A stretch of DNA of 62,322 bases from Chloroflexota bacterium (GTDB lineage: Bacteria > Chloroflexota > Anaerolineae > Anaerolineales > Villigracilaceae), in NCBI GenBank assembly GCA_021787595.1, contig JAJYLQ010000021.1:1-62322 (forward strand). Direction: 5' to 3'. Shown one piece after another: positions 28,107 through 35,360 of the stretch. The notes beneath the pieces were generated by a model, which was not told the origin of the DNA, did no database searches, and was given only the letters and a program-made list of their open reading frames with translations. Positions within the stretch are counted from its first letter, which is position 1, and each line of letters begins with the position of its first letter. The position numbers and the translations under genes were made by a program.

Positions 28107-28156
28107 TGATTCCCATACGATTGCTCCTGGCGGTGGCTTGAGCAGTGTAAAGAATT

Positions 28157-28807
28157 TCAATCATCAATGCCCTCGCTCACGAATCGGGCGAGGTCGCCGG
28201 GAGAAAACAAAAACGGCGGATCCGCCGTCAGATCGAAGAGCCGCAGCGAGGTCCGGCCAATGATGCGCCAGCCGCCCGGCGAGGCGATCGGATAAATTCC
28301 CGTCTGCGCGCCCGCGATGCCCACCGATCCCGCGTCCACGCGCGTGCGCGGCGTTTCGAGCCGCGACGTCGCGATCGCATCGTCCAGTTTGCCCATGTAC
28401 GCAAAGCCCGGCGTGAAGCCCATCATGTAAACGGTATAATCGCGGCTCGTGTGAATGTTGACGACTTCGCGCGGGCTGATGTGATGATGCGCCGCGACGA
28501 ATTGCAAATCTTCACCGCCGTATCGCACCGGGACTTCGATGCGGCGCGGCTTGCGAAAAAAATTTTCCTCGACCGATTCCATTTCCGTTTTAACCCGCTC
28601 GACGATTTGCGCGAACGTCAACACCAGCGGATCATAATGAACGAGCAGCGTCGCATAGGCCGGGACAGCTTCGATCACGCCGTTGATTGGCTTCGCGCAC
28701 AAAAGCGCGTCCAGGTTGTGGACGCGCTGATTGACGGCAAGATCAATCTCATCACCAAACTTTATGAGCAGGCCCGAATCGCCGAAGGGAATGAGTTGCG
28801 GCTTCAT
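28157..28807 (-). CDS. pxpB: 5-oxoprolinase subunit B (KipI family)
   Basis: A 216-residue KipI/PxpB protein opening MKPQLIPFGDSGLLIKFG, with MGFTPGFAYMGKLD (about 127-140), TPRTRVDAGSVGIAGAQTG and SPGGWRIIGRT, the classic cyclophilin-like KipI motifs. Partner of PxpC. Start placed at 28807 because the family begins there. Upstream in-frame sequence to 29038 is Arg/Ser-rich and includes an inverted repeat, so it is unlikely to be coding. Confidence 0.92.
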   Translation of the reverse strand: MKPQLIPFGDSGLLIKFGDEIDLAVNQRVHNLDALLCAKPINGVIEAVPAYATLLVHYDPLVLTFAQIVERVKTEMESVEENFFRKPRRIEVPVRYGGEDLQFVAAHHHISPREVVNIHTSRDYTVYMMGFTPGFAYMGKLDDAIATSRLETPRTRVDAGSVGIAGAQTGIYPIASPGGWRIIGRTSLRLFDLTADPPFLFSPGDLARFVSEGIDD

Positions 28808-28837
28808 TTTTTGTTTTCGTCCTGAACATACAAAGTT

Positions 28838-28910
28838 GCTCGCTGCGCCGAGGACGGCGCAGCCCGAACGCCGCCGGTCCCGCGGCGCGGGATCTTCGAG
28901 AAGGCGGCTT
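28838..28910. repeat. G+C-rich inverted repeats between pxpB and the methyltransferase
   Basis: Contains CTGCGCCGAGGACGGCGCAG and CGCCGCCGGTCCCGCGGCG hairpins plus AAGGCGGCTT. It resembles internal pieces of the repeat families in this window, but no full copy can be assigned. Confidence 0.4.
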
Positions 28911-28961
28911 GAGCCTGACCTTGCGCTGTAATGGTAGTCGAAGGACAATTTACATCTTCGC

Positions 28962-30302
28962 TCAGCGCGATAAATTTTCAAAAACGCTGATGCTTTCGAT
29001 ATGATACGTCTGCGGGAAAAGATCGAACGGCGTGACATCCAAAAGTTTGTAACCGTTTTGAATCAAACGCCCCGCATCGCGCGCCAGCGTGGACGGGTCG
29101 CACGAAACGTACGCGATCATTTTCGGGTTCATCCTGACGATGGCATCCAGCGCTCCTTTTTCAACGCCCGTGCGCGGCGGATCGGCCAAAATAATGTCCG
29201 GTTTGATTTTCAATGTTGGCAAGACATTTTCGGCCAAATCTTCATAAAGCTCGACATTTTCAAATTCATCGAGATTGATGACGAAATCCTCGCACGCCGA
29301 CTCGGACGATTCAACGCCGATCAATTGTCCGCATTTCGGCGCGAGAAATGCGCTGAACAATCCGACGCCGCAATAGACATCGAGGATGATGGATTGGGAA
29401 TTGATAACGGGTAATTGGTTCAGTAAATATGTAACCATTTTTTCAGCCATCTGAGTATTGACCTGAAAAAATGACGGTGCAGAAACGCGAAATTCGCGAT
29501 CCAAAATTTTCATCGTGAGGTGATCGCTGCCTGCGATGACCACGGCGTGTTCATCGAAAACATGCGCCACGGAAATTCCAGCTTCGATCTCGAAGTCCGG
29601 CGCGCCGGGAGAATCCGATTCGAGCGCCAGCATCAATTCGTCGTCCATACCTGCGCGAATCGAAACGCGCTCGATGCCGGTCCCCGGCTCGAATTCAAGC
29701 TGCGGCCAAAGTTCATTGATGGAAGATTCCGGCAGGTGGCATTCAGAGATTGCCATCACATTCTCCCCTCTCCTTTCAGGAGAGGATCGCGAAGCATGGG
29801 TGAGGTTCACAAATCCCAATTTTCCGTCCCGCGTCAAATGGAATTGAACATGATTGCGATAATTCCACGCCTTCGGGCTTGCTGCGGTTTGTCTCACTGG
29901 TGGATTTTCGATCCTGCCGATTCTCTGCAACTGGTCGCGTAAAATATCGGCTTTATATTTCAACTGTGATTCATACGAAAGATGCTGATAATGACATCCA
30001 CCGCAGAATCCCCTCACCCCCTGTCCCTCTCCCGGCGGGAGAGGGGATGGGGTAAGGGAAAAGAAATGCCTGCACTTTGGCTGAATTCTCTCCGCCGAGG
30101 CCTGCAAAATTTCTACAAGTTCGCCGCGCGCGAATCCGCGTTTCTCTTCGGTCAGACGCACGCGCACTTTTTCGCCCGGTAATCCGAACGGGACAAAAAC
30201 CGCGCGGACGCCTGCCCCCGTCAGAGGGTCAGGCAGCCGTCCCATCGCCTCGCCGCCATACGTCAGAGTTGTGAGCGTGAGTTCGTACGTCGAATGTTCC
30301 AC
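28962..30302 (-). CDS. TrmA/RumA-type RNA (uracil-C5)-methyltransferase
   Basis: A 446-residue SAM-dependent methyltransferase. An N-terminal TRAM domain (about 5-65) is followed by a 4Fe-4S Cys set and the Rossmann domain with FFQVNTQMAEKMV, DVYCGVGLFS (SAM motif I), ADPPRTG and the nucleophile in YVSCDPSTLARD. Most like 23S rRNA m5U methyltransferases. Two palindromic repeats are inserted in frame. One encodes SLTPSPLPPGEGQGVRG between the first Cys (about 77) and CGGC of the Fe-S motif. The other encodes THASRSSPERRGEN near 170. GTG start at 30302. Confidence 0.88.
   Translation of the reverse strand: MEHSTYELTLTTLTYGGEAMGRLPDPLTGAGVRAVFVPFGLPGEKVRVRLTEEKRGFARGELVEILQASAERIQPKCRHFFSLTPSPLPPGEGQGVRGFCGGCHYQHLSYESQLKYKADILRDQLQRIGRIENPPVRQTAASPKAWNYRNHVQFHLTRDGKLGFVNLTHASRSSPERRGENVMAISECHLPESSINELWPQLEFEPGTGIERVSIRAGMDDELMLALESDSPGAPDFEIEAGISVAHVFDEHAVVIAGSDHLTMKILDREFRVSAPSFFQVNTQMAEKMVTYLLNQLPVINSQSIILDVYCGVGLFSAFLAPKCGQLIGVESSESACEDFVINLDEFENVELYEDLAENVLPTLKIKPDIILADPPRTGVEKGALDAIVRMNPKMIAYVSCDPSTLARDAGRLIQNGYKLLDVTPFDLFPQTYHIESISVFENLSR
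29763..29808. repeat. degenerate CCCTC/GAGGG palindrome in methyltransferase gene
   Basis: CTCCCCTCTCCTTTCAGGAGAGG followed by a partly eroded arm ending GGGTGAGGTTCAC. Shorter relative of the 30011 copy, read in frame. Confidence 0.7.
30011..30058. repeat. CCCTCACCCC palindrome splitting the Fe-S motif
   Basis: Arms CCCTCACCCC / GGGGTAAGGG and CCCTCTCCC / GGGAGAGGG. In-frame insertion into the methyltransferase between Fe-S cysteines. Confidence 0.85.
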
Positions 30303-30417
30303 ATGAGCCTTTTAAGAATCATGATGCGTAATCCGCGATACATCGGTTACGCATCATGGACTACGCATCACCATGCAGCGATGCCCGAATCTCAAATTAC
30401 CGAATATCGAATATCGT

Positions 30418-30591
30418 CTACTTCAAAAAGAACGAAAGAACGATCAGGATGACGAAGAACGATCCCGCCAGAATCCCGATGCGGCTGAGGTCGCGTTTGA
30501 TGTAGGTGTAATCGGGGTTGAACTCGGTTGGGCGCGGCGCATTGATGAATGCCGCCGACCTGCCCACCTGCCGTCTGTTTTTCTTTGCCAT
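30418..30591 (-). CDS. small single-TM membrane protein
   Basis: A 57-residue protein read from ATG at 30591 with AAAGGAGA six bases upstream. It has a basic N-terminus (MAKKNRRQVGRSAAF), a soluble middle with NPDYTYIKRDL, and one C-terminal TM helix (about 39-56) ending SFFLK. It shows good codon use and the strong ribosome site supports expression. Family not recognised; the topology suggests a tail-anchored membrane protein. It lies between sortase and the methyltransferase on the same strand, after a palindromic repeat. Confidence 0.65.
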   Translation of the reverse strand: MAKKNRRQVGRSAAFINAPRPTEFNPDYTYIKRDLSRIGILAGSFFVILIVLSFFLK

Positions 30592-30608
30592 TTGAATCTC
30601 CTTTTAGC

Positions 30609-30697
30609 ATGTCGTTGCGAGGAGTGGCGCTGTCAGCGCCACGACGAAGCAATCTCCCATTTTATAAGCAGATTGCCGCGTGTCGCAATGACGTTGT
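30609..30697. repeat. GTCGTTGCGAGG palindromic repeat
   Basis: Begins ATGTCGTTGCGAGGAGTGGC and ends TCGCAATGACGTTGTC, abutting the sortase stop codon. Same family as 14916. Confidence 0.8.
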
Positions 30698-31593
30698 CAA
30701 TTTTGTAACCGCGCAAAAACCACAATGCGCTGTTTATCAACCAGATACGGATAGCACGAGATCAACGTGACCGTCGGCGCGCCGGTGGAGGCCATCACTT
30801 CCACCGCGGTCGGCTCGACGATCTCCGTGCGATCCACAACGTAAACGTACTGCCGCTGTTGCGAATACAGGATCACCTGATCGCCGGCCTGGAGCTTATC
30901 GAGATTGCGGAACAACTCGCCATAAACATCATCGTGCGCCGAAAGCACCACGTTGCCCGATTGTCCCGGGTCCGCCGAACCGATGTGCTGTCCAACGCCT
31001 TTCTTCAATTGTTCCCAGCCGTCGCCCTGCACCACAGGCGCATCAATCTTGATGGCCGGAATTTCGATCCGGATCGCCTGCTCCGCGCTTGGCGTTGGCA
31101 CAGGCAGGTTCGCCAGCGACTGCATGATCGGCATCAGGTTGGCCGGGATCTCCGCGTCGTTTGGTTGTGTGTTGCCCTGCGCGTCCGGGGGCGTGTGGCC
31201 CGACGGAAGGACAACGGCCATCACGAGCGGCGTCGGCGACGGCGTGGCCGGATTGAGCGCCGACGCGACTTCCTGATTCAAGTCGTGCAACATGCCGAGA
31301 CCGCTCAACAAGACGCCGACGAGCCCGACGACCGCGAGGATCTCGATGCCGAGCAGAATCCCGTCCAAAACGCGGCGCCGCTTCGGGGTCCGGACGTGAG
31401 GCGGGTTGCCGCTTTCTTCAGGCGTATCCACCACCGGCGCGGACTCCAGTTCGTCCGCTGGCGCGTCCGCGACGACTCTTCCGGTCCTGCGAAAATGTTC
31501 GAGACGTTCACGCCGGGCGCCGCGCCGTTTTTCGATCAAAAGACGGCGCAGTTCTTCGACAGATAGATCTTCGGGCGCTTTACGTCTGGCCAT
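30697..31593 (-). CDS. membrane-anchored sortase (class D/E-like)
   Basis: A 298-residue sortase. A charged cytoplasmic N-terminus (about 1-85) is followed by one TM helix (about 88-110), a Pro-rich extracytoplasmic linker and the sortase barrel. The catalytic His is in LSAHDDVYGELF, the Cys in TLISCYPY (Cys280) and the Arg in DKQRIVVFA (Arg289). The signal-anchor with C-terminal catalytic domain fits class D/E enzymes that attach or cross-link surface proteins. No LPXTG-type substrate gene is visible nearby. ATG at 31593 chosen, ten bases after TATAAT; upstream in-frame codons lie in a repeat. Confidence 0.9.
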   Translation of the reverse strand: MARRKAPEDLSVEELRRLLIEKRRGARRERLEHFRRTGRVVADAPADELESAPVVDTPEESGNPPHVRTPKRRRVLDGILLGIEILAVVGLVGVLLSGLGMLHDLNQEVASALNPATPSPTPLVMAVVLPSGHTPPDAQGNTQPNDAEIPANLMPIMQSLANLPVPTPSAEQAIRIEIPAIKIDAPVVQGDGWEQLKKGVGQHIGSADPGQSGNVVLSAHDDVYGELFRNLDKLQAGDQVILYSQQRQYVYVVDRTEIVEPTAVEVMASTGAPTVTLISCYPYLVDKQRIVVFARLQN

Positions 31594-31603
31594 CGCACGG
31601 GCG

Positions 31604-31609
31604 ATTATA
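31604..31609 (-). promoter_or_regulatory. -10 box of the sortase gene
   Basis: TATAAT on the minus strand with ten bases to the ATG at 31593. It implies a leader of only about three to four bases. Confidence 0.5.
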
Positions 31610-31624
31610 CCGCGCTTGGTTCGC

Positions 31625-31690
31625 ACGTTATTGCGCGTGGCGCCAAGTCGAAGACCCCGCACACGCGGGGGCGCCACTCGCAACGACATG
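31625..31690. repeat. short GTCATTGCGAGG-family repeat between two promoters
   Basis: ACGTTATTGCGCGTGGCGCC ... GGCGCCACTCGCAACGACATG, with a CCCCGC/GCGGGG centre. It occupies the whole gap between the -10 boxes of two divergent genes. Confidence 0.7.
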
Positions 31691-31693
31691 CCG

Positions 31694-31699
31694 TATAAT
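31694..31699 (+). promoter_or_regulatory. -10 box of the thioesterase gene (leaderless)
   Basis: TATAAT followed by six bases (CGCCGC) and ATG at 31706. It directly follows the end of the repeat. Confidence 0.6.
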
Positions 31700-31705
31700 C
31701 GCCGC

Positions 31706-32122
31706 ATGTCTGAATTCAAATTTTTTCACCCAATCGAAGTTCGTTATGGCGATCTCGACCCGCAGGATCACGTCAACAATGCGCGCTATCTGACCTTCTT
31801 CGAGGAGGGACGCATCAACTACATGATGCACTTAGGTTTGTTCAAGGAAGGCCAATCGTTCATGGATATTGGCATTATCCTCGCGGACGCGCATGTGACT
31901 TTCAAGGAACCAATTCGTTTCGGGGAAAACGTAAAGGTCGGCGTGCAGATTTCCAGGCTGGGAAATAAGAGCATGACCGCTGAATACATCATCGTGGGCG
32001 AAGAGGACCGGGAATTTGCAAGCGGTTCGACCGCGCTGGTGGCGTTCGATTACCGAACGCGCCAAACGATTCCGATTCCTGGCGAGTGGAGAGAAAAGAT
32101 TTCTGAATTTGAGAACATTTGA
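31706..32122 (+). CDS. acyl-CoA thioesterase, 4HBT/YbgC family
   Basis: A 138-residue hot-dog thioesterase. The motif YGDLDPQDHVNNARYLTFFE carries the catalytic Asp typical of 4-hydroxybenzoyl-CoA thioesterase/YbgC enzymes (Asp at about residue 16-19). The SRLGNKSMTAEYII strand and an FDYRTRQTIPIP end complete the fold. It hydrolyses acyl-CoA thioesters, chain length unknown. Start at 31706 (MSEFKFF), just six bases after TATAAT; longer readings run into the repeat. Divergent from sortase. Confidence 0.88.
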   Translation: MSEFKFFHPIEVRYGDLDPQDHVNNARYLTFFEEGRINYMMHLGLFKEGQSFMDIGIILADAHVTFKEPIRFGENVKVGVQISRLGNKSMTAEYIIVGEEDREFASGSTALVAFDYRTRQTIPIPGEWREKISEFENI

Positions 32123-32221
32123 CAACTCACGGTACGCAAAACGTCCCGAAGGCACCGTTTCGGGCCCGCTTTTGCCCCAGACCTCCGGGGCGGTGCGTAA
32201 TGTCAACTTATAAATCGGGCC

Positions 32222-32340
32222 GTGAAAATCTCACGCGAATCGGATCCCTCCGCGAATTGCATCTTATACCGGGGTGATGGCATGGAACTTCTGAAGAAAG
32301 TTCCGGATGGATTCGCCAGACGGGTTGTCACTTCCATTTG
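32222..32340 (+). pseudogene. 5' fragment of a DNA methyltransferase gene
   Basis: An ATG-started frame reads MKISRESDPS..., then ILYRGDGMELLKKVPDG and RRVVTS. This matches the opening of N4/N6 adenine/cytosine DNA methyltransferases (ILYxGDxxELLxxxPD...VVTSPPYN), but homology ends just where the catalytic (D/S/N)PPY motif should be. There the sequence changes to ICRQIGNDANN and then a GATTGGCAATGACG stretch resembling a repeat end. Only the first ~38 codons survive, so no enzyme can be made. Confidence 0.6.
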
Positions 32341-32435
32341 CCGGCAGATTGGCAATGACGCGAACAATCTCCCAAGCTTACAACCTGCCGGATGGCACGG
32401 ATACCCCGCGTCAATGGACGGATGCCAGCGGGAGA

Positions 32436-32999
32436 TTACCCTCTCGGCGAGATACGCGCCCGGTCCCAGCGTTTTACAGCAATCTTTTGAATCGTTGCTG
32501 CGTCGCGAATTGTTGACGGTTTGCCAAGCGTCTTCTCCAGCACAGCATTCGAAAAAGTCGATTCGCTTTGCTTCTTCCTGCAAAGCCAATAAAGCTCGCG
32601 TCCGCGAAGGTGAAAGTCATCAATACCAGTACGCAAAGCCATTACCCTTTGCTTTGACTTTTCATCGGGCGGCTCCTTGAAGAATGCAATATTGAACGCC
32701 GCAGCCGCGTGGAGCCTGGCCTGGGGAAAGGGTTTGTAATTTGCGATCTCTTTTAATTCCGCGCCGGTGCGGATGAACGCGGCGACTGCATAACCGAGCG
32801 CATCTTTCAGCTTCGTTTCGATTTGCTGCTCCAGGGCCGCCGCGCTCTTCGATTCTGCGTCAAACAGAACATTGCCGCTGGCAATAAACGTTTCGACGTT
32901 CGAAAATCCCATTGACTCGAAAAGTTTACGCAGATGATCCATCGTGACGGCATGCCCGCCGACATTGATGGCTCGAAGGAATGCAATATATTTTGGCAT
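32436..32999 (-). CDS. DUF1697 domain protein
   Basis: A 187-residue protein of the DUF1697 family, opening MPKYIAFLRAINVGGH with MDHLRKLFESMGFSNVETFIASGNVLF, the most conserved stretch, and ending with a TTIR/RDAATIQKIA-like helix. The function of the family is unknown; its two-domain αβ fold is thought to be nucleic-acid or ligand binding. It starts four bases after the TMEM175-like stop codon, so the two are probably co-transcribed. The last ~10 residues (DRARISPRG) replace the expected end and may come from the neighbouring repeat-like DNA. Confidence 0.85.
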   Translation of the reverse strand: MPKYIAFLRAINVGGHAVTMDHLRKLFESMGFSNVETFIASGNVLFDAESKSAAALEQQIETKLKDALGYAVAAFIRTGAELKEIANYKPFPQARLHAAAAFNIAFFKEPPDEKSKQRVMALRTGIDDFHLRGRELYWLCRKKQSESTFSNAVLEKTLGKPSTIRDAATIQKIAVKRWDRARISPRG

Positions 33000-33003
33000 G
33001 GCT

Positions 33004-33588
33004 TCACCGGCCTTTGTGAGCGAGTCTTTCCTCGATGCGCGGGTCGGGTGTCAGCCACATGGCTGCCACCAAAACATACAGGGCGCACGCCAGCCACGGG
33101 TCCAGGAACGCCAGCGGAATGGCTGTCACATAAATCACGATGGAAATTTTTCCTTTGAAGTCACTGCCCAACGCGGCGGCCAAGGTGGAATCTGCGCCGT
33201 GAAGCGAAAGCAAAGCGCGCACGAGGATGAAGTAGGCAATGGCGGCAAGCAGTAAATCCGATCCGTAAAACACAACTGGCCAGACCGCAAACCCGCTCTC
33301 CCCCATCCAGGCCGTGCCAAATGGAAAGAGCGACAGCCAGAACAGCAGGTGCAAATTGGCCCACAGCACGCGTCCATTCACGCGCTGGACAGCCTGGAAC
33401 AAATGATGGTGATTGTTCCAGTAGATGCCGAGGTTGACGAAGCTCAGCACGTAGCTGAGAAAAACCGGAATCAACGCGCGCAGCGCCGCCGGGTCCGCGC
33501 TTTGAGGCGGCCTCAATTCCAAGACCATGACCGTGATGATGATGGCAATCACGCCATCACTGAATGCTTCGAGCCGGCCTTTGTCCAC
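33004..33588 (-). CDS. TMEM175-family (DUF1211) potassium channel-like protein
   Basis: A 194-residue protein with six hydrophobic helices. TM1 contains the family signature RLEAFSDGVIAIIITVMVLEL (GRLEAFSDG...), known to line the pore of bacterial TMEM175 K+ channels; a single six-TM repeat assembles as a tetramer. The YWNNHHHLF motif at the TM2-TM3 boundary is also characteristic. GTG start at 33588 preceded by AAGGATG. It is upstream of and nearly touching the DUF1697 gene. A second, unrelated ion-channel locus lies at 16.6-24 kb. Confidence 0.88.
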   Translation of the reverse strand: MDKGRLEAFSDGVIAIIITVMVLELRPPQSADPAALRALIPVFLSYVLSFVNLGIYWNNHHHLFQAVQRVNGRVLWANLHLLFWLSLFPFGTAWMGESGFAVWPVVFYGSDLLLAAIAYFILVRALLSLHGADSTLAAALGSDFKGKISIVIYVTAIPLAFLDPWLACALYVLVAAMWLTPDPRIEERLAHKGR

Positions 33589-33654
33589 GATTCATCCTTG
33601 CTTCGCATCACACCACAGATAACAGCAGGAGTGATTTTAGCATAACAAATTCGA

Positions 33655-35055
33655 TCAATGAATCCTGTTGTGAAAAAAAGCATCCAGCACCTGATCCACG
33701 TAAACCCAACCTTCCCGGCTGGTATGCGACGCCTGGTCAACGCTGAAAAAACGATCACTGTCATGATTGGCAAAATCCACGAACGGAAAGCCATACGGCA
33801 AAATTGCATTTTGAAGTTTGACATAATAAGCGTGGCGCGCCTGCGAGGAGACACCCATTGCGTTCCAAATCGGACCGTCCATCGGGCGGCTCAAAATGAG
33901 CGGCTGTGCGCCCATTTCCTTAAGCACGCGCAGGGCCAGCTCAAAGTCAGTCCACTCCTTGGACTTGTTCAAATTCTGGATGAACCGGGCATCCGCGGAA
34001 CCGGGCTTTCTGCGTACGGACAGCACCCTGGCATAGGTTTTGATCCAGGTTTGGTTCTCGATTCCATACGGATTGTTATTCGAATATCTTTTCTCAATTG
34101 TGACTGCCTGGGCAATCTGCTTTGCCCAGACAATTTGCGTTGGTTTATGAACAACCTGTGGATTCAACTTCGGATGACTCCAAATATAATTCAGCACTTC
34201 CCAATGATCCTGCAAACGGATGACCCAGGTATCCAACTGTCCCAATGGAACGGCCAGGTCATAGAGATACGTTCCATACCCGCAGCCGCAATCCAACTGT
34301 TGGATGGCAAACTGCAGAACAGGGTCACTGCTCAAAGTATCGGGATAGTCATTCATCCGCGTTGCGGCGATCTGTTTCGTTTGCAGGCTGAGGGACGAAT
34401 TGAAAATCAAGGCATTGGCATGGAGCAGGGAGAAATCTGCCGCATAAGCCAGCGGATTGACTTCCGCGGCGTTGAACATCGTGGGAGTGAATGAAAATAC
34501 GACCTTTTTGCCGCGCAATTCAGGACCGATGGCAGCCAGGTCCTGGGCAATGTCCAGCGAGGTGGCCCCGCCTTTGGCAACTTCATAAACATCAAAACCC
34601 GTCGGATAATTTTGGAAAAATTGAAACGCGCGGTATGGTGTATTTTCGACAAGCATCTCTGAACTGCCGTATACCACCAACAGGTCGGGCTGTTGAAATG
34701 CGGCCTGCTGCAAAGCGCTTCCCACATTGGATTGGGACAGCATCAGGGGAGCCAGAACGTGAACGTATTTCTGTTCGAGCGACCGAGCGTAAACGGTCCC
34801 GTATATCAGAAATCCCAAAGCCAGCAAGAGGGCAAACGCTGCAGAAATCACATGGGAGTATTTGGGTTTCAAGGCTTTGGTGTTCCTTCCTCGGCGAAAG
34901 CCAAACAACGATCCGTTTTCAATCGAGGGTATATTTTCCTTCCCTGCGGTTACAGCAAAATTAAATCCCGGTAAAATCTTTGTAAACCGTTGATGCCTTC
35001 CAAGCGGCAAAAAAGTCTGATTGGCATCTGGAATGCAATCATGTTCGCGATCCAC
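33655..35055 (-). CDS. DltD-like membrane-anchored protein
   Basis: A DltD-like SGNH-type hydrolase of up to 466 residues. The TM anchor lies at about 70-92. The Ser motif reads VVYGSSEMLVENTPYRAF, the substrate loop EVAKGGATSLDIAQDLA, and the late His motif SHTSREGWVYVD. DltD completes D-alanylation of teichoic acids in Firmicutes, yet no DltA/B/C or teichoic-acid genes are in sight. A role in acylating another envelope polymer is a guess. The true start is uncertain: no good ribosome site lies near the 35055 start, and the anchor would suit a start about 65 codons further in (a TTG preceded by GGAAGG). Confidence 0.7.
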   Translation of the reverse strand: MDREHDCIPDANQTFLPLGRHQRFTKILPGFNFAVTAGKENIPSIENGSLFGFRRGRNTKALKPKYSHVISAAFALLLALGFLIYGTVYARSLEQKYVHVLAPLMLSQSNVGSALQQAAFQQPDLLVVYGSSEMLVENTPYRAFQFFQNYPTGFDVYEVAKGGATSLDIAQDLAAIGPELRGKKVVFSFTPTMFNAAEVNPLAYAADFSLLHANALIFNSSLSLQTKQIAATRMNDYPDTLSSDPVLQFAIQQLDCGCGYGTYLYDLAVPLGQLDTWVIRLQDHWEVLNYIWSHPKLNPQVVHKPTQIVWAKQIAQAVTIEKRYSNNNPYGIENQTWIKTYARVLSVRRKPGSADARFIQNLNKSKEWTDFELALRVLKEMGAQPLILSRPMDGPIWNAMGVSSQARHAYYVKLQNAILPYGFPFVDFANHDSDRFFSVDQASHTSREGWVYVDQVLDAFFHNRIH

Positions 35056-35137
35056 ATCTTACGAAGGTTCCCTCCCATCCAATATGAGAGACTCCATCCT
35101 GAGTCAGAGAAAAGTTCAAACCAATTCCAACTCAGAA

Positions 35138-35320
35138 CTAATCGTTATTCGGCCGATTCAAATTATCGAAACCTTTTGCAGTAAGTTCATCCATGACGGG
35201 GCTGGCTTCGCACGCATTCACCCGTTGCAACTCGCCAGCATCTTCGCGGATCTGCGCCCGGCGGCAATACGTATCGCAAACAAAACATTGATGGTCATAT
35301 ATCAATAAAACTTCTTGCAT
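35138..35320 (-). CDS. truncated DCC (DUF393) thiol-disulfide oxidoreductase-like protein
   Basis: A 60-residue reading frame matching only the N-terminal part of DCC/DUF393 proteins: VLLIYDHQCFVCDTYCRR has the YDxxCxxC opening. The homologous part stops around TAKGFD, and the full family is about twice as long. TACAAT lies seven bases before the ATG, so transcription signals persist. Either a minimal survivor or a decaying gene; I favour decay. Confidence 0.5.
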   Translation of the reverse strand: MQEVLLIYDHQCFVCDTYCRRAQIREDAGELQRVNACEASPVMDELTAKGFDNLNRPNND

Positions 35321-35327
35321 ACGAAAG

Positions 35328-35333
35328 ATTGTA
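35328..35333 (-). promoter_or_regulatory. -10 box of the DCC-like fragment
   Basis: TACAAT on the minus strand, seven bases (CTTTCGT) before ATG at 35320; leaderless geometry. Confidence 0.45.
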
Positions 35334-35360
35334 GCACAACAAATTTATGTCCGTGCCTTA

